Assembly (NCBI GenBank): GCA_029098505.1
Contig: JAQXOE010000011.1
Span: 62,001 to 126,000, forward strand
DNA: 64,000 bases
Source of the DNA: Bacteroidales bacterium
GTDB lineage: Bacteria > Bacteroidota > Bacteroidia > Bacteroidales > UBA932
Direction: 5' to 3'
In this document: in pieces, positions 42,889 through 51,289 of the stretch
Layout: the number at the start of each line of letters is the position of its first letter
Numbering within the stretch: the stretch's first letter is position 1
Program-made: the position numbers and the translations under genes
The notes under the pieces: model-generated
What the model was told of the DNA's origin: nothing
Seen by the model: the letters and a program-made list of their open reading frames with translations, nothing else
Databases searched by the model: none

Positions 42889-43752
42889 TCAGTCTTTTAT
42901 CTTTTCAACATTCTTCAAGGCCCTTTCAACATAGGCAGGAAGGGCAAAGCAACCTATGTGAAGGTTGGTTGTGTAATAATCGGTGTAGATTCCGAGGCTG
43001 TTCCAATGAGCGGCATCGAGATCCGTAACCGGATGATATTTCTTGGAAGCGAAGCCGAAGAGCCAGTATCCCGACGGATAGGAAGGTATGTGTGCCTGGT
43101 AAACGCGGCTGATAGGGAAATTGTTGAGTATGCGTTTGTGGGCCTTCTGTGTTTCAACCCTGTCATCCTCATAGAAGGGGCTCTGGTGCTGGTTTACCAT
43201 AATTCCGTCTTCCTTCAGTGCCTTGTAGCAGCTTCCGTAGAATTCCCTTGTCAGGAGGCTTTCACCAGGTCCGTAGAAGCCGGCAGAGTCCACAATAATT
43301 ATATCATACTCGTTTTCTATGTGTCTGATGAAACGGAGTGCATTGTCTGTGTAAAGATTGACCCTCGGGTCATCAAGAGAAACTGCCACATCTGGGAAGT
43401 ACTGACGGCAGGCCTCGATTACGCCATCATTGATTTCAACAAGGTCTATGCGCTCAATGGTCTTGTACTTGACAAGTTCGTCTATCACTCCTCCGTCTCC
43501 TGCACCGAAAACCAGTATATCCTTGGCATTCTTGTGTACGGCCATTGGAATATGGGCAAGCATCTCGTCATAGATGAATTCATCCCTTTCCGTAAAAATG
43601 ATGTATCCGTCCACAGCCAGTATGCGGCCGTATTCAAGTGAATCGAAAATATCGACCCTCCCAAGATCCGTCTCGTTGCTGTAAAGGTGCTTGTCAACCT
43701 TCAATGAGAACTTTACATTCTCGGTATGGTGTTCCGAAAACCAGTATTCCAT
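42889..43752 (-). CDS. speE: Spermidine synthase-like aminopropyltransferase, divergent
   Basis: This is a 287-residue SAM-fold protein with the SpeE layout: N-terminal MEYWFSEHHTENVKFSLKVD, VFGAGDGGVIDELVKY (cofactor loop), DDPRVNLYTDNALRF and PSYPSGYWLF. Asp155 (the general base position) is kept in IVDSAGFYGPGE, but where canonical enzymes have DS(T/S)(D/E)PxGPA this protein has Gly158 in place of the acidic residue. Also QTDNPW is QHQSPF here. These acidic residues normally hold the amine substrate, so the substrate may be unusual. No speD is in the window to supply decarboxylated SAM. It follows speA by 52 bases. Confidence 0.85.
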   Translation of the reverse strand: MEYWFSEHHTENVKFSLKVDKHLYSNETDLGRVDIFDSLEYGRILAVDGYIIFTERDEFIYDEMLAHIPMAVHKNAKDILVFGAGDGGVIDELVKYKTIERIDLVEINDGVIEACRQYFPDVAVSLDDPRVNLYTDNALRFIRHIENEYDIIIVDSAGFYGPGESLLTREFYGSCYKALKEDGIMVNQHQSPFYEDDRVETQKAHKRILNNFPISRVYQAHIPSYPSGYWLFGFASKKYHPVTDLDAAHWNSLGIYTDYYTTNLHIGCFALPAYVERALKNVEKIKD

Positions 43753-43804
43753 CCGTTAAATACTTTTTTCTATCGGTTAATCTATTGTTTATCAGTGTTT
43801 TGAA

Positions 43805-45262
43805 CTAATAGAGAGTCCTTTCCTTGATCACGTTCAGTCTCTCGCACTTCTCATCCTCAGGACCGGTCAGGGAGCAACCCTTCTCCTTTGCATACAGAAT
43901 ATAGTCGATGATTTCCTGTGTGATTCTTTCTCCTGGAGCGAGAATAGGAATGCCCGGAGGGTAGCTCATCACGAACTCCGTACAGATTCTTCCCACCGTC
44001 TCCTTGATAGGTATCATCTCCTCCTTGTCGGCATAGAAGGCTTCCTTGGGAGTGAGGACTACCAGCGGATTGATGTACTCGTGGTCAAACAGACCGCTCC
44101 TGTCCTTGCTGTAGAGGCGTTTTATGTCGTACAAAGCGCTGACCAGTCTTTCGACTTCCCTCATTCTGTCTCCAATAGATATGTAGGCGAGGACATTGCC
44201 GATGTCTCCGAGCTCGAGCTGAATGTCGTATTCGTCCCTGAGCAGGTCATAGACCTCAATGCCCGCAAGTCCAATGTCGAGGGTGAAGACGGTAAGCTTG
44301 GTGGTGTCGAAGTCATAGATGCTGTCTCCGTTGATGAGTTCCTTGCCATAGGCATAATAGCCTCCTATCTTGTTGATTTCCTTCCTCGCATACTCTGCGA
44401 TGCTGCTCACCATTGCGAAAGCTTCCTTGCCCTTCAGTGCGAGATTGCGGCGGGAAATGTCGAGACTCGCCATCAGCAGATATGAGGCGCTGGTAGTCTG
44501 GGTGAGATTGATTACCTGGCGTATATATCCGGGACTGACATTCGGACCTGCCAGCAGGAAAGAGCTCTGGGTAAGACTTCCTCCTGATTTATGCATACTT
44601 ACAGAAGACATATCCGCCCCTGCGGCCATAGCCGAGATTGGCATATTCTCACCGAAATAGAAATGGGTACCGTGAGCCTCGTCAACGAGCACGAGCATAT
44701 TGTGGGCGTGGGCAATCTCGACTATCTTCTTGAGATTCGAGCATATGCCGTAGTAGGTCGGATTATTGACCAGGATGGCCACGGCATCCGGATTCTCCTC
44801 TATTGCCTTTTCGACCTGGGATATCTTCATTCCGAGCGCGATACCCAGTTTCTTGTCGACATCGGGATTGACATAGATAGGAGTCGCTCCGTTTATGACG
44901 AGGGCATTGATGACGCTCCTGTGGACGTTTCGGGGCAATATTATCTTTTCGCCGGACTTGCAGGCTGTCAGCACCATAGTCTGAACGGCAGAAGTGGTTC
45001 CTCCCACCATCAAAAAGGCCTTGGCAGCACCGAATGCTTCGGCGGCCAGTTCTTCAGCTTCCTTTATTACAGAAATGGGATGACAGAGATTGTCGAGGGG
45101 TTTCATCGAGTTTACGTCCAGCTCGACACACTGCTTGCCCAAAAGCTTTACAAGTTCGGGGTTTCCACGACCCCTTTTGTGTCCGGGAACATCGAAGGGC
45201 ACCACACGGTTCCTTCTGAATTCTGTAAGAGCCTCATATACCGGGGCTTTATCCTGATTCAT
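43805..45262 (-). CDS. speA: Arginine decarboxylase, aspartate-aminotransferase-fold type (SpeA of B. subtilis type)
   Basis: This is a 485-residue PLP enzyme of the Orn/Lys/Arg decarboxylase family in its short form. The N-terminal VPFDVPGHKRGRGNPEL motif, KAFLMVGGTTSAVQTMV, VDEAHGTHFYF and the cofactor lysine Lys225 in VSMHKSGGSLTQ are present. The C-terminal domain ends PPGIPILAPGE. The genes downstream use agmatine, so arginine rather than ornithine or lysine is the likely substrate. It is the first gene of a five-gene operon and is preceded by a leader of roughly 280 bases. Confidence 0.93.
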   Translation of the reverse strand: MNQDKAPVYEALTEFRRNRVVPFDVPGHKRGRGNPELVKLLGKQCVELDVNSMKPLDNLCHPISVIKEAEELAAEAFGAAKAFLMVGGTTSAVQTMVLTACKSGEKIILPRNVHRSVINALVINGATPIYVNPDVDKKLGIALGMKISQVEKAIEENPDAVAILVNNPTYYGICSNLKKIVEIAHAHNMLVLVDEAHGTHFYFGENMPISAMAAGADMSSVSMHKSGGSLTQSSFLLAGPNVSPGYIRQVINLTQTTSASYLLMASLDISRRNLALKGKEAFAMVSSIAEYARKEINKIGGYYAYGKELINGDSIYDFDTTKLTVFTLDIGLAGIEVYDLLRDEYDIQLELGDIGNVLAYISIGDRMREVERLVSALYDIKRLYSKDRSGLFDHEYINPLVVLTPKEAFYADKEEMIPIKETVGRICTEFVMSYPPGIPILAPGERITQEIIDYILYAKEKGCSLTGPEDEKCERLNVIKERTLY

Positions 45263-45543
45263 CGGCGTAACGATTGAATATGTTAAACTACAAGCTGCCT
45301 TCTTGTCAGTACGTCTGTATGAATCAGGGAATTGGTTGGAATCCGAGAATCGATACAGTTATAAGAGTCTATATAGCAAATATTTACTTTTACTACTCTA
45401 TTGAACGTTTTCCAAGTCGGAATGGTTATAAAGTAACCAACTTAAAACACGAGCACCGTATTTCAACGGCACAATGCGCTGTCGTAGCGCAACATCAATA
45501 ATAAAATATTTACTGGATTCCTCTATAACTATATCGTAATCCA
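45263..45543 (-). promoter_or_regulatory. Long structured 5' leader of the polyamine operon
   Basis: The transcript from the promoter at 45550 would carry about 280 untranslated bases before the speA ATG. It holds a perfect 6-bp hairpin TGCGCT/AGCGCA (45475-45491), a 5-bp stem GGTTA/TAACC (45424-45438) and a smaller CCGT/ACGG stem. A 48-codon frame without an ATG (minus, 45398-45544, could begin at TTG by the start of transcription) is also open. Long leaders are typical of polyamine or arginine control, but no known riboswitch was recognised. A plus-strand frame at 45274-45501 looks non-coding. Confidence 0.35.
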
Positions 45544-45549
45544 ATGCTG

Positions 45550-45580
45550 CAAAGGTAATGATTATTGTGAGAAGTACAAG
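45550..45580 (-). promoter_or_regulatory. Promoter of the polyamine operon
   Basis: The minus strand reads CTTG (45577-45580), a 19-base spacer and TACCTTTG (45550-45557), a full -7 match with one change in the -33 box. It lies just past the stop of the EFR1 gene. Confidence 0.55.
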
Positions 45581-45627
45581 CCGCCCAGCTTACAAATATG
45601 AGCTAATTTCGAAATGACAGCCGTTTT

Positions 45628-46386
45628 TCAGAAATGATATTGCCCCTTGTCCTTCGTAAAGCTCTTGTACTGAATAGCATTCTGCGGGCAATAGTGATAG
45701 CAGGCCATACATTGTGTGCAGTTCCCCTGCCATCGCGGCCTCCCGTCTACCATCCTGATATTGTGCAATGGGCAATGCTTTGCGCATATTCCGCAGCCTG
45801 TGCAAGACTCAAGCACGCGATAACCCTTGTCTGAGACGAAAAGATTGAAAGCATCCCTGATGAGTCCGGATTTGAGCATCGGCATAGACCCGACGATGGT
45901 ATCCTCGACCCTCGCAGCGTTGCGTATGCTCTCGATCACCTTTGGCAATTTTTCTTTGGCTGCGGCAATCTTCCTTTGTGCCCCTTCCTCAGTGTCGAGG
46001 TGGAAGCCTGGAAAGCACAGATAGGTTTCAGGCATCTGGAAGCAATAGCAGGAATCGAGTCTCAAGCCCGCCTTCGCCAGCGTTTGCCTAAAAGTCTTCA
46101 GTGTCAATCCCATCTCGTCCCCGCAGGTGCAGGCGAACCAGACCTGTGACGGCACACCCTTCCAACTGACTTTCAATACGAATTCCTCCACCAGCTTGGG
46201 TGCAGCCCAGGCATAAACAGGAAAGACGAAGCCCAGGGAGACTCCATCCACATCAACGGTCAATCCACCTTCCCCGTCCATCTTTCTCCTGAATTCAGGG
46301 ATGAATTCCATTTTATCTTCCAGTCCTTTTGCCAGTTCACCGGCTATCCAACGGCTATTTCCACAGCCCGAGTAGTAGAATATCAT
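45628..46386 (-). CDS. EFR1-family protein: flavodoxin-like domain with 2[4Fe-4S] ferredoxin
   Basis: This is a 252-residue cytoplasmic redox protein. The N-terminus is a flavodoxin-like domain with the phosphate-binding loop FYYSGCGNSR. The C-terminal third holds two ferredoxin motifs, CTGCGICAKHCP and CTQCMACYHYCP, each with four Cys. This two-domain architecture is the EFR1 type common in anaerobic gut bacteria; the partner enzyme is unknown. The frame extends another 97 codons upstream, but those residues overlap the divergent porin gene and look non-coding, so the ATG at 46386 next to the flavodoxin loop is preferred. Confidence 0.88.
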   Translation of the reverse strand: MIFYYSGCGNSRWIAGELAKGLEDKMEFIPEFRRKMDGEGGLTVDVDGVSLGFVFPVYAWAAPKLVEEFVLKVSWKGVPSQVWFACTCGDEMGLTLKTFRQTLAKAGLRLDSCYCFQMPETYLCFPGFHLDTEEGAQRKIAAAKEKLPKVIESIRNAARVEDTIVGSMPMLKSGLIRDAFNLFVSDKGYRVLESCTGCGICAKHCPLHNIRMVDGRPRWQGNCTQCMACYHYCPQNAIQYKSFTKDKGQYHF

Positions 46387-46481
46387 TTCCAGTATCTTTT
46401 TTCTGCTGCAAGGTACAGAATTACTGAGCGAATTCCAATCCATTTTTCTCTTGGAATAGCAAGAATTCGGGGATTGTGGAC

Positions 46482-46489
46482 TATATTTG
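46482..46489 (+). promoter_or_regulatory. -7 promoter box for the porin/peptidase cluster
   Basis: TATATTTG matches TAnnTTTG and lies 27 bases before the ATG at 46516. No clear -33 element is seen. Confidence 0.5.
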
Positions 46490-46515
46490 CATAAGAAGTA
46501 AATGTTTTGTCGCTT

Positions 46516-47493
46516 ATGAAGAGATTTCTGCTCGTTCTTGCACTCGCCCTCTCCGCTGTCAACGTCTGGGGACAGAGCGTGGACAAATTGTACATAGATG
46601 CCAGAGGCTCTTTTATCCAAAGTGTAGGCAATGATTTGAATACCAACACAATGAAGGCTGAATACCTGAATGTGCATATGTGGGGTACTGTGGCCCCGAA
46701 CCTGAGTTTCAGGATCAGGCAGCGTCTGAACGTTGGCATTGACACGGAAAATCCCTTCAGGGCTACGGATTGGATGTGCCTGAACTGGCAGACATCCGAC
46801 AGACTGAAACTCTATGCCGGCAAGACGGGCATACTGATAGGAGGTTATGAATACGATTCCGCCCCTATTGACGTTTATTTCTACTCAAATTTCTGCAACA
46901 ATCTCAGTCAATGCTTCGCCTTCAGCGTAGGTGGTGAATATGAGCTGGTTCCGGGTCAGAAGGCCGCGTTGCAGATCGCAAATTCTCCCCTTTCAAAGGG
47001 CTTTGACGATAAATATTCTTATAATCTGGCCTGGATAGGAAGCTTCGCCCCTTGGTGGAACACGATTTGGAGCTTTAATCTAATTGACGACAGTTACGGC
47101 AGGAAAATAAATTATTTGTCTCTTGGGAACCATTGCGTTTGGGGCAATCTTGCCCTGGACGTAGATTATATCAACAGAGCGTCATTCCAGCAGAAGCGCT
47201 ACCTGGCTTCTGATTGGAGCGCCATTGCCAAGGTCATCTGGAGTGTCGGGAAATGGAACATCTGCGGCAAAATCGGCTATGAAATGAACGACAGATTGAA
47301 CTTCGACCGCAACGGGATTGCCTTTGACACCGTTGTCGCACCCGGAACTGAGTACATCTATGGCGGTGTTGGAGTGGAGTTCTTTCCTCTGGGCAATGAG
47401 CTTGTCCGACTGCATCTGGCGTCATATACAGACAGTCAGAACGGAGTGACATCCATATCTTTGGGACTCAAGTGGAGATTCGACATTATCTGA
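46516..47493 (+). CDS. Porin-like outer-membrane protein (phosphate-selective porin O/P-type)
   Basis: This is a 325-residue exported protein. After a signal peptide (LALALSAVNVWG) the sequence is a series of amphipathic strands with aromatic girdles (YLNVHMWGTVAPNLSFRIRQR, LKLYAGKTGILIGGYEYDS), ending SISLGLKWRFDII. It resembles OprO/OprP-like porins, but specificity cannot be deduced. The frame allows a TTG start at 46507; the ATG at 46516 gives the signal peptide. The M28 peptidase gene starts 5 bases after its stop, so they are probably cotranscribed. Confidence 0.72.
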   Translation: MKRFLLVLALALSAVNVWGQSVDKLYIDARGSFIQSVGNDLNTNTMKAEYLNVHMWGTVAPNLSFRIRQRLNVGIDTENPFRATDWMCLNWQTSDRLKLYAGKTGILIGGYEYDSAPIDVYFYSNFCNNLSQCFAFSVGGEYELVPGQKAALQIANSPLSKGFDDKYSYNLAWIGSFAPWWNTIWSFNLIDDSYGRKINYLSLGNHCVWGNLALDVDYINRASFQQKRYLASDWSAIAKVIWSVGKWNICGKIGYEMNDRLNFDRNGIAFDTVVAPGTEYIYGGVGVEFFPLGNELVRLHLASYTDSQNGVTSISLGLKWRFDII

Positions 47494-47498
47494 TTTCT

Positions 47499-48938
47499 AT
47501 GAACTATAAATTATTTTGCATAGCACTCGCTGCAATATTGCCAATCGCCTCTTACGCACAGAATGATCGTCAGCAGAGGCTCGAGCAGCACGTCTATACC
47601 CTCGCAAGCGATGAAATGAACGGTAGGAAAGCCGGAAGCGAGGATGCGGCCAAGGCCAGGGCATACATAGTAAAAGAATTTGAGGAAATTGGCTTGCCTC
47701 CCCTTCTGCCCGGCAGTTATGAGATGAATTTCAATAGCCATAATGGCCTATATACCAATCTTGTAGCTATTATTCCCGGCACTGTCCTGGCTGACGAATA
47801 CATCGTCGTCGGCGCACATTATGACCATCTGGGAGTCGAGAAAGGAAAGATTTATAATGGTGCGGATGACAATGCATCCGGAACTGCGGCTCTCATCGAG
47901 ATTGCGAGAGACTTGATGGAGAGGAGGAGCTCGATTAAGCGCAGTGTAATAATTGCAGCATTCGATGCTGAAGAACTGGGGCTCTATGGCTCTGAGGCCC
48001 TGTGCAATTATCTTTCATCAGAAGGCCTGCTCCACAAAGTCAAACTGATGATGAGTGTGGATATGGTCGGATGGTACGCCAAAAGCGGTTTCCTGAAAAT
48101 GGAGGGTGTAGGTACCATTGAGAATGGAAAGAAACTAGTACGAGAACTGGCCAATGCACAGAATCTGAATCTTAAACTCAAGGATTTTGAAACCTCCTTC
48201 GTTACAGCTACTGATACCAGGGCCTTTGCTCAGTCTGAGCTTCCTACCCTGGCCATTACTACCGGTCTGAAATCTCCTTATCATAAACCGGGTGATGATC
48301 CTGAATTGATTGATTATGAGGGACTTGATAAAGTGGTGGGATTTATTGGCGATTTTACGGCTTCGGCAGCTGCTGATGAAAATTTCGGGGCTTCTGGTAA
48401 AGTATCGAAAATCCATAGGAGTACTGCCAGGCCATTTGAACTAGCCTTGAACTTTTATTCAGGATATATGAATCTTCTGTACAATAAAACCGGCATCAAC
48501 GTACAGAACGGACATACTGGTGCGGCTTCAATCTCCCTCCAAGCAAACGGCAAGAAACTCGGTGTACGCACTGAGGCCATATATTCCTGGCATAGTATAG
48601 GACTGCCGGATGCTGCTGATATATTCCATACCACCCACATAATGGAAGACTATTCGCTGACAGTTCCCCTTATGCTAATGCTTCCTGCCACTAACAAAAA
48701 GCCAGTTTTTTGCGGTGTAGGACCTTACTGGAACCATATTCTGGAGAGTACTATCGCTGAAGAAATTTCTCTTGTTCCCAAAAGAGATACTTTTGGAACA
48801 CAAGTCACTTTCGGTTTTCTGATGGGTCCTTTTTCTGCCAGTATGAATTTCCGTTGGCAAATCGGTAAATATTTTACTGATGTGAATTCTCCTGCCCGTT
48901 TCATAGAGGGCAATTTCGGTATAGGTTATATCTTTTAA
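47499..48938 (+). CDS. M28 metallopeptidase fused to a C-terminal beta-barrel-like domain
   Basis: This is a 479-residue exported protein. After the signal peptide, residues about 20-300 form an M28 aminopeptidase. The zinc ligands are in GAHYDHLG (His), YNGADDNASG (Asp), DAEELGLYGS (catalytic Glu and Glu), SVDMVGW (Asp) and SPYHKPGDD (His). From about 305 to the end there is a different domain of short amphipathic strands (ELALNFYSGYMNLLYN, SISLQANGKKLGVRTEAIYSW, VTFGFLMGPFSASMNFRW), ending in the aromatic GIGYIF. This resembles a small outer-membrane barrel. A GTG at 47472 is also in frame; ATG 47499 fits the signal peptide. Confidence 0.85.
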   Translation: MNYKLFCIALAAILPIASYAQNDRQQRLEQHVYTLASDEMNGRKAGSEDAAKARAYIVKEFEEIGLPPLLPGSYEMNFNSHNGLYTNLVAIIPGTVLADEYIVVGAHYDHLGVEKGKIYNGADDNASGTAALIEIARDLMERRSSIKRSVIIAAFDAEELGLYGSEALCNYLSSEGLLHKVKLMMSVDMVGWYAKSGFLKMEGVGTIENGKKLVRELANAQNLNLKLKDFETSFVTATDTRAFAQSELPTLAITTGLKSPYHKPGDDPELIDYEGLDKVVGFIGDFTASAAADENFGASGKVSKIHRSTARPFELALNFYSGYMNLLYNKTGINVQNGHTGAASISLQANGKKLGVRTEAIYSWHSIGLPDAADIFHTTHIMEDYSLTVPLMLMLPATNKKPVFCGVGPYWNHILESTIAEEISLVPKRDTFGTQVTFGFLMGPFSASMNFRWQIGKYFTDVNSPARFIEGNFGIGYIF

Positions 48939-48965
48939 TTGATTGATTGTCAGAATTTTGTCTTG

Positions 48966-50522
48966 ATGGCGGAAAACAGGAACATATCAGAAAGGAGCAA
49001 GAGGGTGGCCAGAAATACCTTCTTGCTGTATTTCCGTATGCTCGTCCTGATGCTTATTGGCCTCGTGACCTCGCGAGTCATACTACGCGCTCTCGGCATT
49101 GAGAACTACGGTATATATAATGCTGTCGCCGGAGTAGTAGTAATGTTTACGCTCATCTCGAATTCCATATCCCAGGCCATCAGCCGTTTCATTACTTTCG
49201 AGCTCGGGAAGGGCGGTGAAAAGCTGCACAGCATTTTCAATGCATCGATATGGGTGCAGACGGCATTGTCATTGCTACTGATAATCCTGGTCAATACCGT
49301 TGGCCTGTGGTTCCTCTTCAACAAGATGAATATTCCCGAGGGCCGTCTCAGCGACGCTGCTGTTGTTATGGAGATGGCCTTGCTGAGTCTTGTAGTCAAC
49401 CTTTATTCCGTGCCTTTCAATGCCACTATCATTGCCCACGAGAAAATGGATGCCTTCGCTTGGCTCAGCATACTCGAAGCAGCGCTGAAACTTACAGTTG
49501 CGCTTCTGATCTGGCTCTTTCCTGCAGACGGGCTGATTCTATATGCTGTGCTGATGGCTGTTGTGGCCTTTATCGTCCGTTTCGCCTATGCTCTGTATTG
49601 TCGCAGACACTTCGAGGAAAGCAGGGGCAGTCTGAGTTTGCCCGAAAGTGGCATATTCCGCGAACTGGCTGGCTTCGCCGGATGGAACTTCCTGGGTTCC
49701 AGCTCTTTCGTGTTCAATACCCAGGGTATGAATCTGCTTACCAATGTTTTCTTCGGGGTCGGTGCAAATGCCGCCAGAGGAGTTGCTGCCCAGGTCGAGG
49801 GTATGGTGAAACAGTTCGCGACCAACTTCATTACAGCCATCAATCCTCAAATTACCAAGTCATATGCTTCAGGTGATAGAGACTATTGTTTTACCCTTGT
49901 AATAAAAGCTTCGAGATATACCTTCCTTATCCTGCTTCTTTTTGCAGTTCCCTTTGCCTTTGAGGCTGATTATCTTTTGAGATTATGGCTTGTAAACGTA
50001 CCGGAACATTCGGCTGATTTCGTGAGACTTACGATTATAGGAATTATGGCGGATGTTGTTTTCAACCCTTTGTTGACACTGGAGCTTGCCTATGGCAAAA
50101 TAAGGAACTACTATATTGCTACAGGCATAGTTGCATATATGGCACTGCCTCTTTCCTGGCTTCTTTTTAAATATACTCACGCTCCTGTAAGTACTCCTTA
50201 CATAGTCTTTGCGCTCACATATCTGGTCGTAGGAGTAATCAGACTCATTTTTGTTCACCGACAAATGAACTTCCCTGTTCGTGCTTTTATCCGTGAACTT
50301 CTCCTGCGCTGCGGTGCTGTTTGCGTCATTGCCCTTGGTCTTACCTTCGCAGTTAATTCTTGTCTGGGAGGAAGAGCTTCCGAAATCCTGAGGCTCATCT
50401 GTGTTCTTGGGACCAGTTGCATTGCTATCGCTCTGTCTTCGTGGTTCTTGGTTCTTACCGATGGCGAGAAGAACTTTATCATCGACAGAATCAAATCCCT
50501 TTTTAATGGAAAAGCAGTATAG
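48966..50522 (+). CDS. Oligosaccharide flippase, Wzx-like (MOP superfamily)
   Basis: This is a 518-residue inner-membrane protein with about 12-14 hydrophobic segments, starting NTFLLYFRMLVLMLIGLVTSR and including the typical RALGIENYGIYNAVAGVVVMF and AVNPQITKSY-type motif (here AINPQITKSY). Such proteins flip lipid-linked saccharides across the inner membrane. The two downstream glycosyltransferase genes support a role in surface polysaccharide assembly. A TTG at 48939 is in frame, but the ATG at 48966 is preferred. Confidence 0.88.
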   Translation: MAENRNISERSKRVARNTFLLYFRMLVLMLIGLVTSRVILRALGIENYGIYNAVAGVVVMFTLISNSISQAISRFITFELGKGGEKLHSIFNASIWVQTALSLLLIILVNTVGLWFLFNKMNIPEGRLSDAAVVMEMALLSLVVNLYSVPFNATIIAHEKMDAFAWLSILEAALKLTVALLIWLFPADGLILYAVLMAVVAFIVRFAYALYCRRHFEESRGSLSLPESGIFRELAGFAGWNFLGSSSFVFNTQGMNLLTNVFFGVGANAARGVAAQVEGMVKQFATNFITAINPQITKSYASGDRDYCFTLVIKASRYTFLILLLFAVPFAFEADYLLRLWLVNVPEHSADFVRLTIIGIMADVVFNPLLTLELAYGKIRNYYIATGIVAYMALPLSWLLFKYTHAPVSTPYIVFALTYLVVGVIRLIFVHRQMNFPVRAFIRELLLRCGAVCVIALGLTFAVNSCLGGRASEILRLICVLGTSCIAIALSSWFLVLTDGEKNFIIDRIKSLFNGKAV

Positions 50523-50527
50523 GGCAT

Positions 50528-51289
50528 ATGAAGAAACTTGTTATATATACCTGTGTGACAGGCTCTTATGATAGGATAGAGAGGCCTTCCGTACAAGTGC
50601 CCTGGGCTGACTGGGTTTGTTTCAGCACCGAAGAATTCAAGGACGAGCTATGGCAATTCCGACGCATAATACCCGATCCGACTCTCGGTCCGATACTACA
50701 GTCGCGCCAGTACAAGCTCAATCCTCATCTCTATTTTCCTGACTATGAGTACAGTCTATGGATTGACGGCAATATCGGGCTTTCTTCCGAAGAAATCTTC
50801 AAGATTATTGAGTCCAAGATGAATGAAGGCGTGCTTTACTCCGGTATCCATCACCCGGAAAGGGACGATGTTTATGAAGAATCCCTCAGAATATTGATGG
50901 GTAGACGTGAGAAGGCTTCGAGTCTCCGAAGGACAGTACGCTTCCTTAAGAAAGAAGGCTTTCCTGAGCATTGGGGACTTATGGAGAACAATGTCATACT
51001 CCGGAAACACAACGAACCCGGGATAGTCCGTTTTGATGAACTCTGGTGGTCGATGCTGAAACGCTATAGTCACAGGGACCAGATGAGCCAAAGCTATTGC
51101 CTTTGGAAATGTGGTATAACTCCTGATTATCTTCTGCCTGAGGGTTACAGTGCGAGAAACCACTCTGCTTTCACTTACCGTAAGCACGGCCCTGTCTATG
51201 TAAAGGGCAAAAGTCTTAAATCACGTTATCAAGATGCTGTGGCAGCGCTGCGTGTATTACTCTATCGAGTATTCCTCAACTCGCTATAA
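50528..51289 (+). CDS. DUF616-family glycosyltransferase
   Basis: This is a 253-residue cytoplasmic protein. The N-terminal LVIYTCVTGSYDRIERP, the SRQYKLNPHLYFPDYEYSLWIDGN segment and the HWGLMENNVILRKH stretch match the DUF616 (TOD1/MUCI70-like) glycosyltransferase family, with IDGN probably at the metal or sugar-nucleotide site. It starts 5 bases after the flippase gene, and its end overlaps the convergent GT2 gene by 28 bases. The donor and acceptor sugars are unknown. Confidence 0.85.
   Translation: MKKLVIYTCVTGSYDRIERPSVQVPWADWVCFSTEEFKDELWQFRRIIPDPTLGPILQSRQYKLNPHLYFPDYEYSLWIDGNIGLSSEEIFKIIESKMNEGVLYSGIHHPERDDVYEESLRILMGRREKASSLRRTVRFLKKEGFPEHWGLMENNVILRKHNEPGIVRFDELWWSMLKRYSHRDQMSQSYCLWKCGITPDYLLPEGYSARNHSAFTYRKHGPVYVKGKSLKSRYQDAVAALRVLLYRVFLNSL

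Noticed and set aside
42958..43641. Plus-strand frame of 227 codons
   Set aside because: Antisense to speE, with no motif of its own.
44591..45277. Plus-strand frame of 228 codons
   Set aside because: Antisense to speA; the coding strand carries the catalytic Lys and PLP motifs.
45274..45501. Plus-strand 75-codon frame in the speA leader
   Set aside because: No motif, no promoter box, and the region is better explained as the untranslated leader of the minus-strand operon.
46387..46677. 97-codon N-terminal extension of the EFR1 protein
   Set aside because: It overlaps the divergent porin gene and precedes the conserved flavodoxin loop start.
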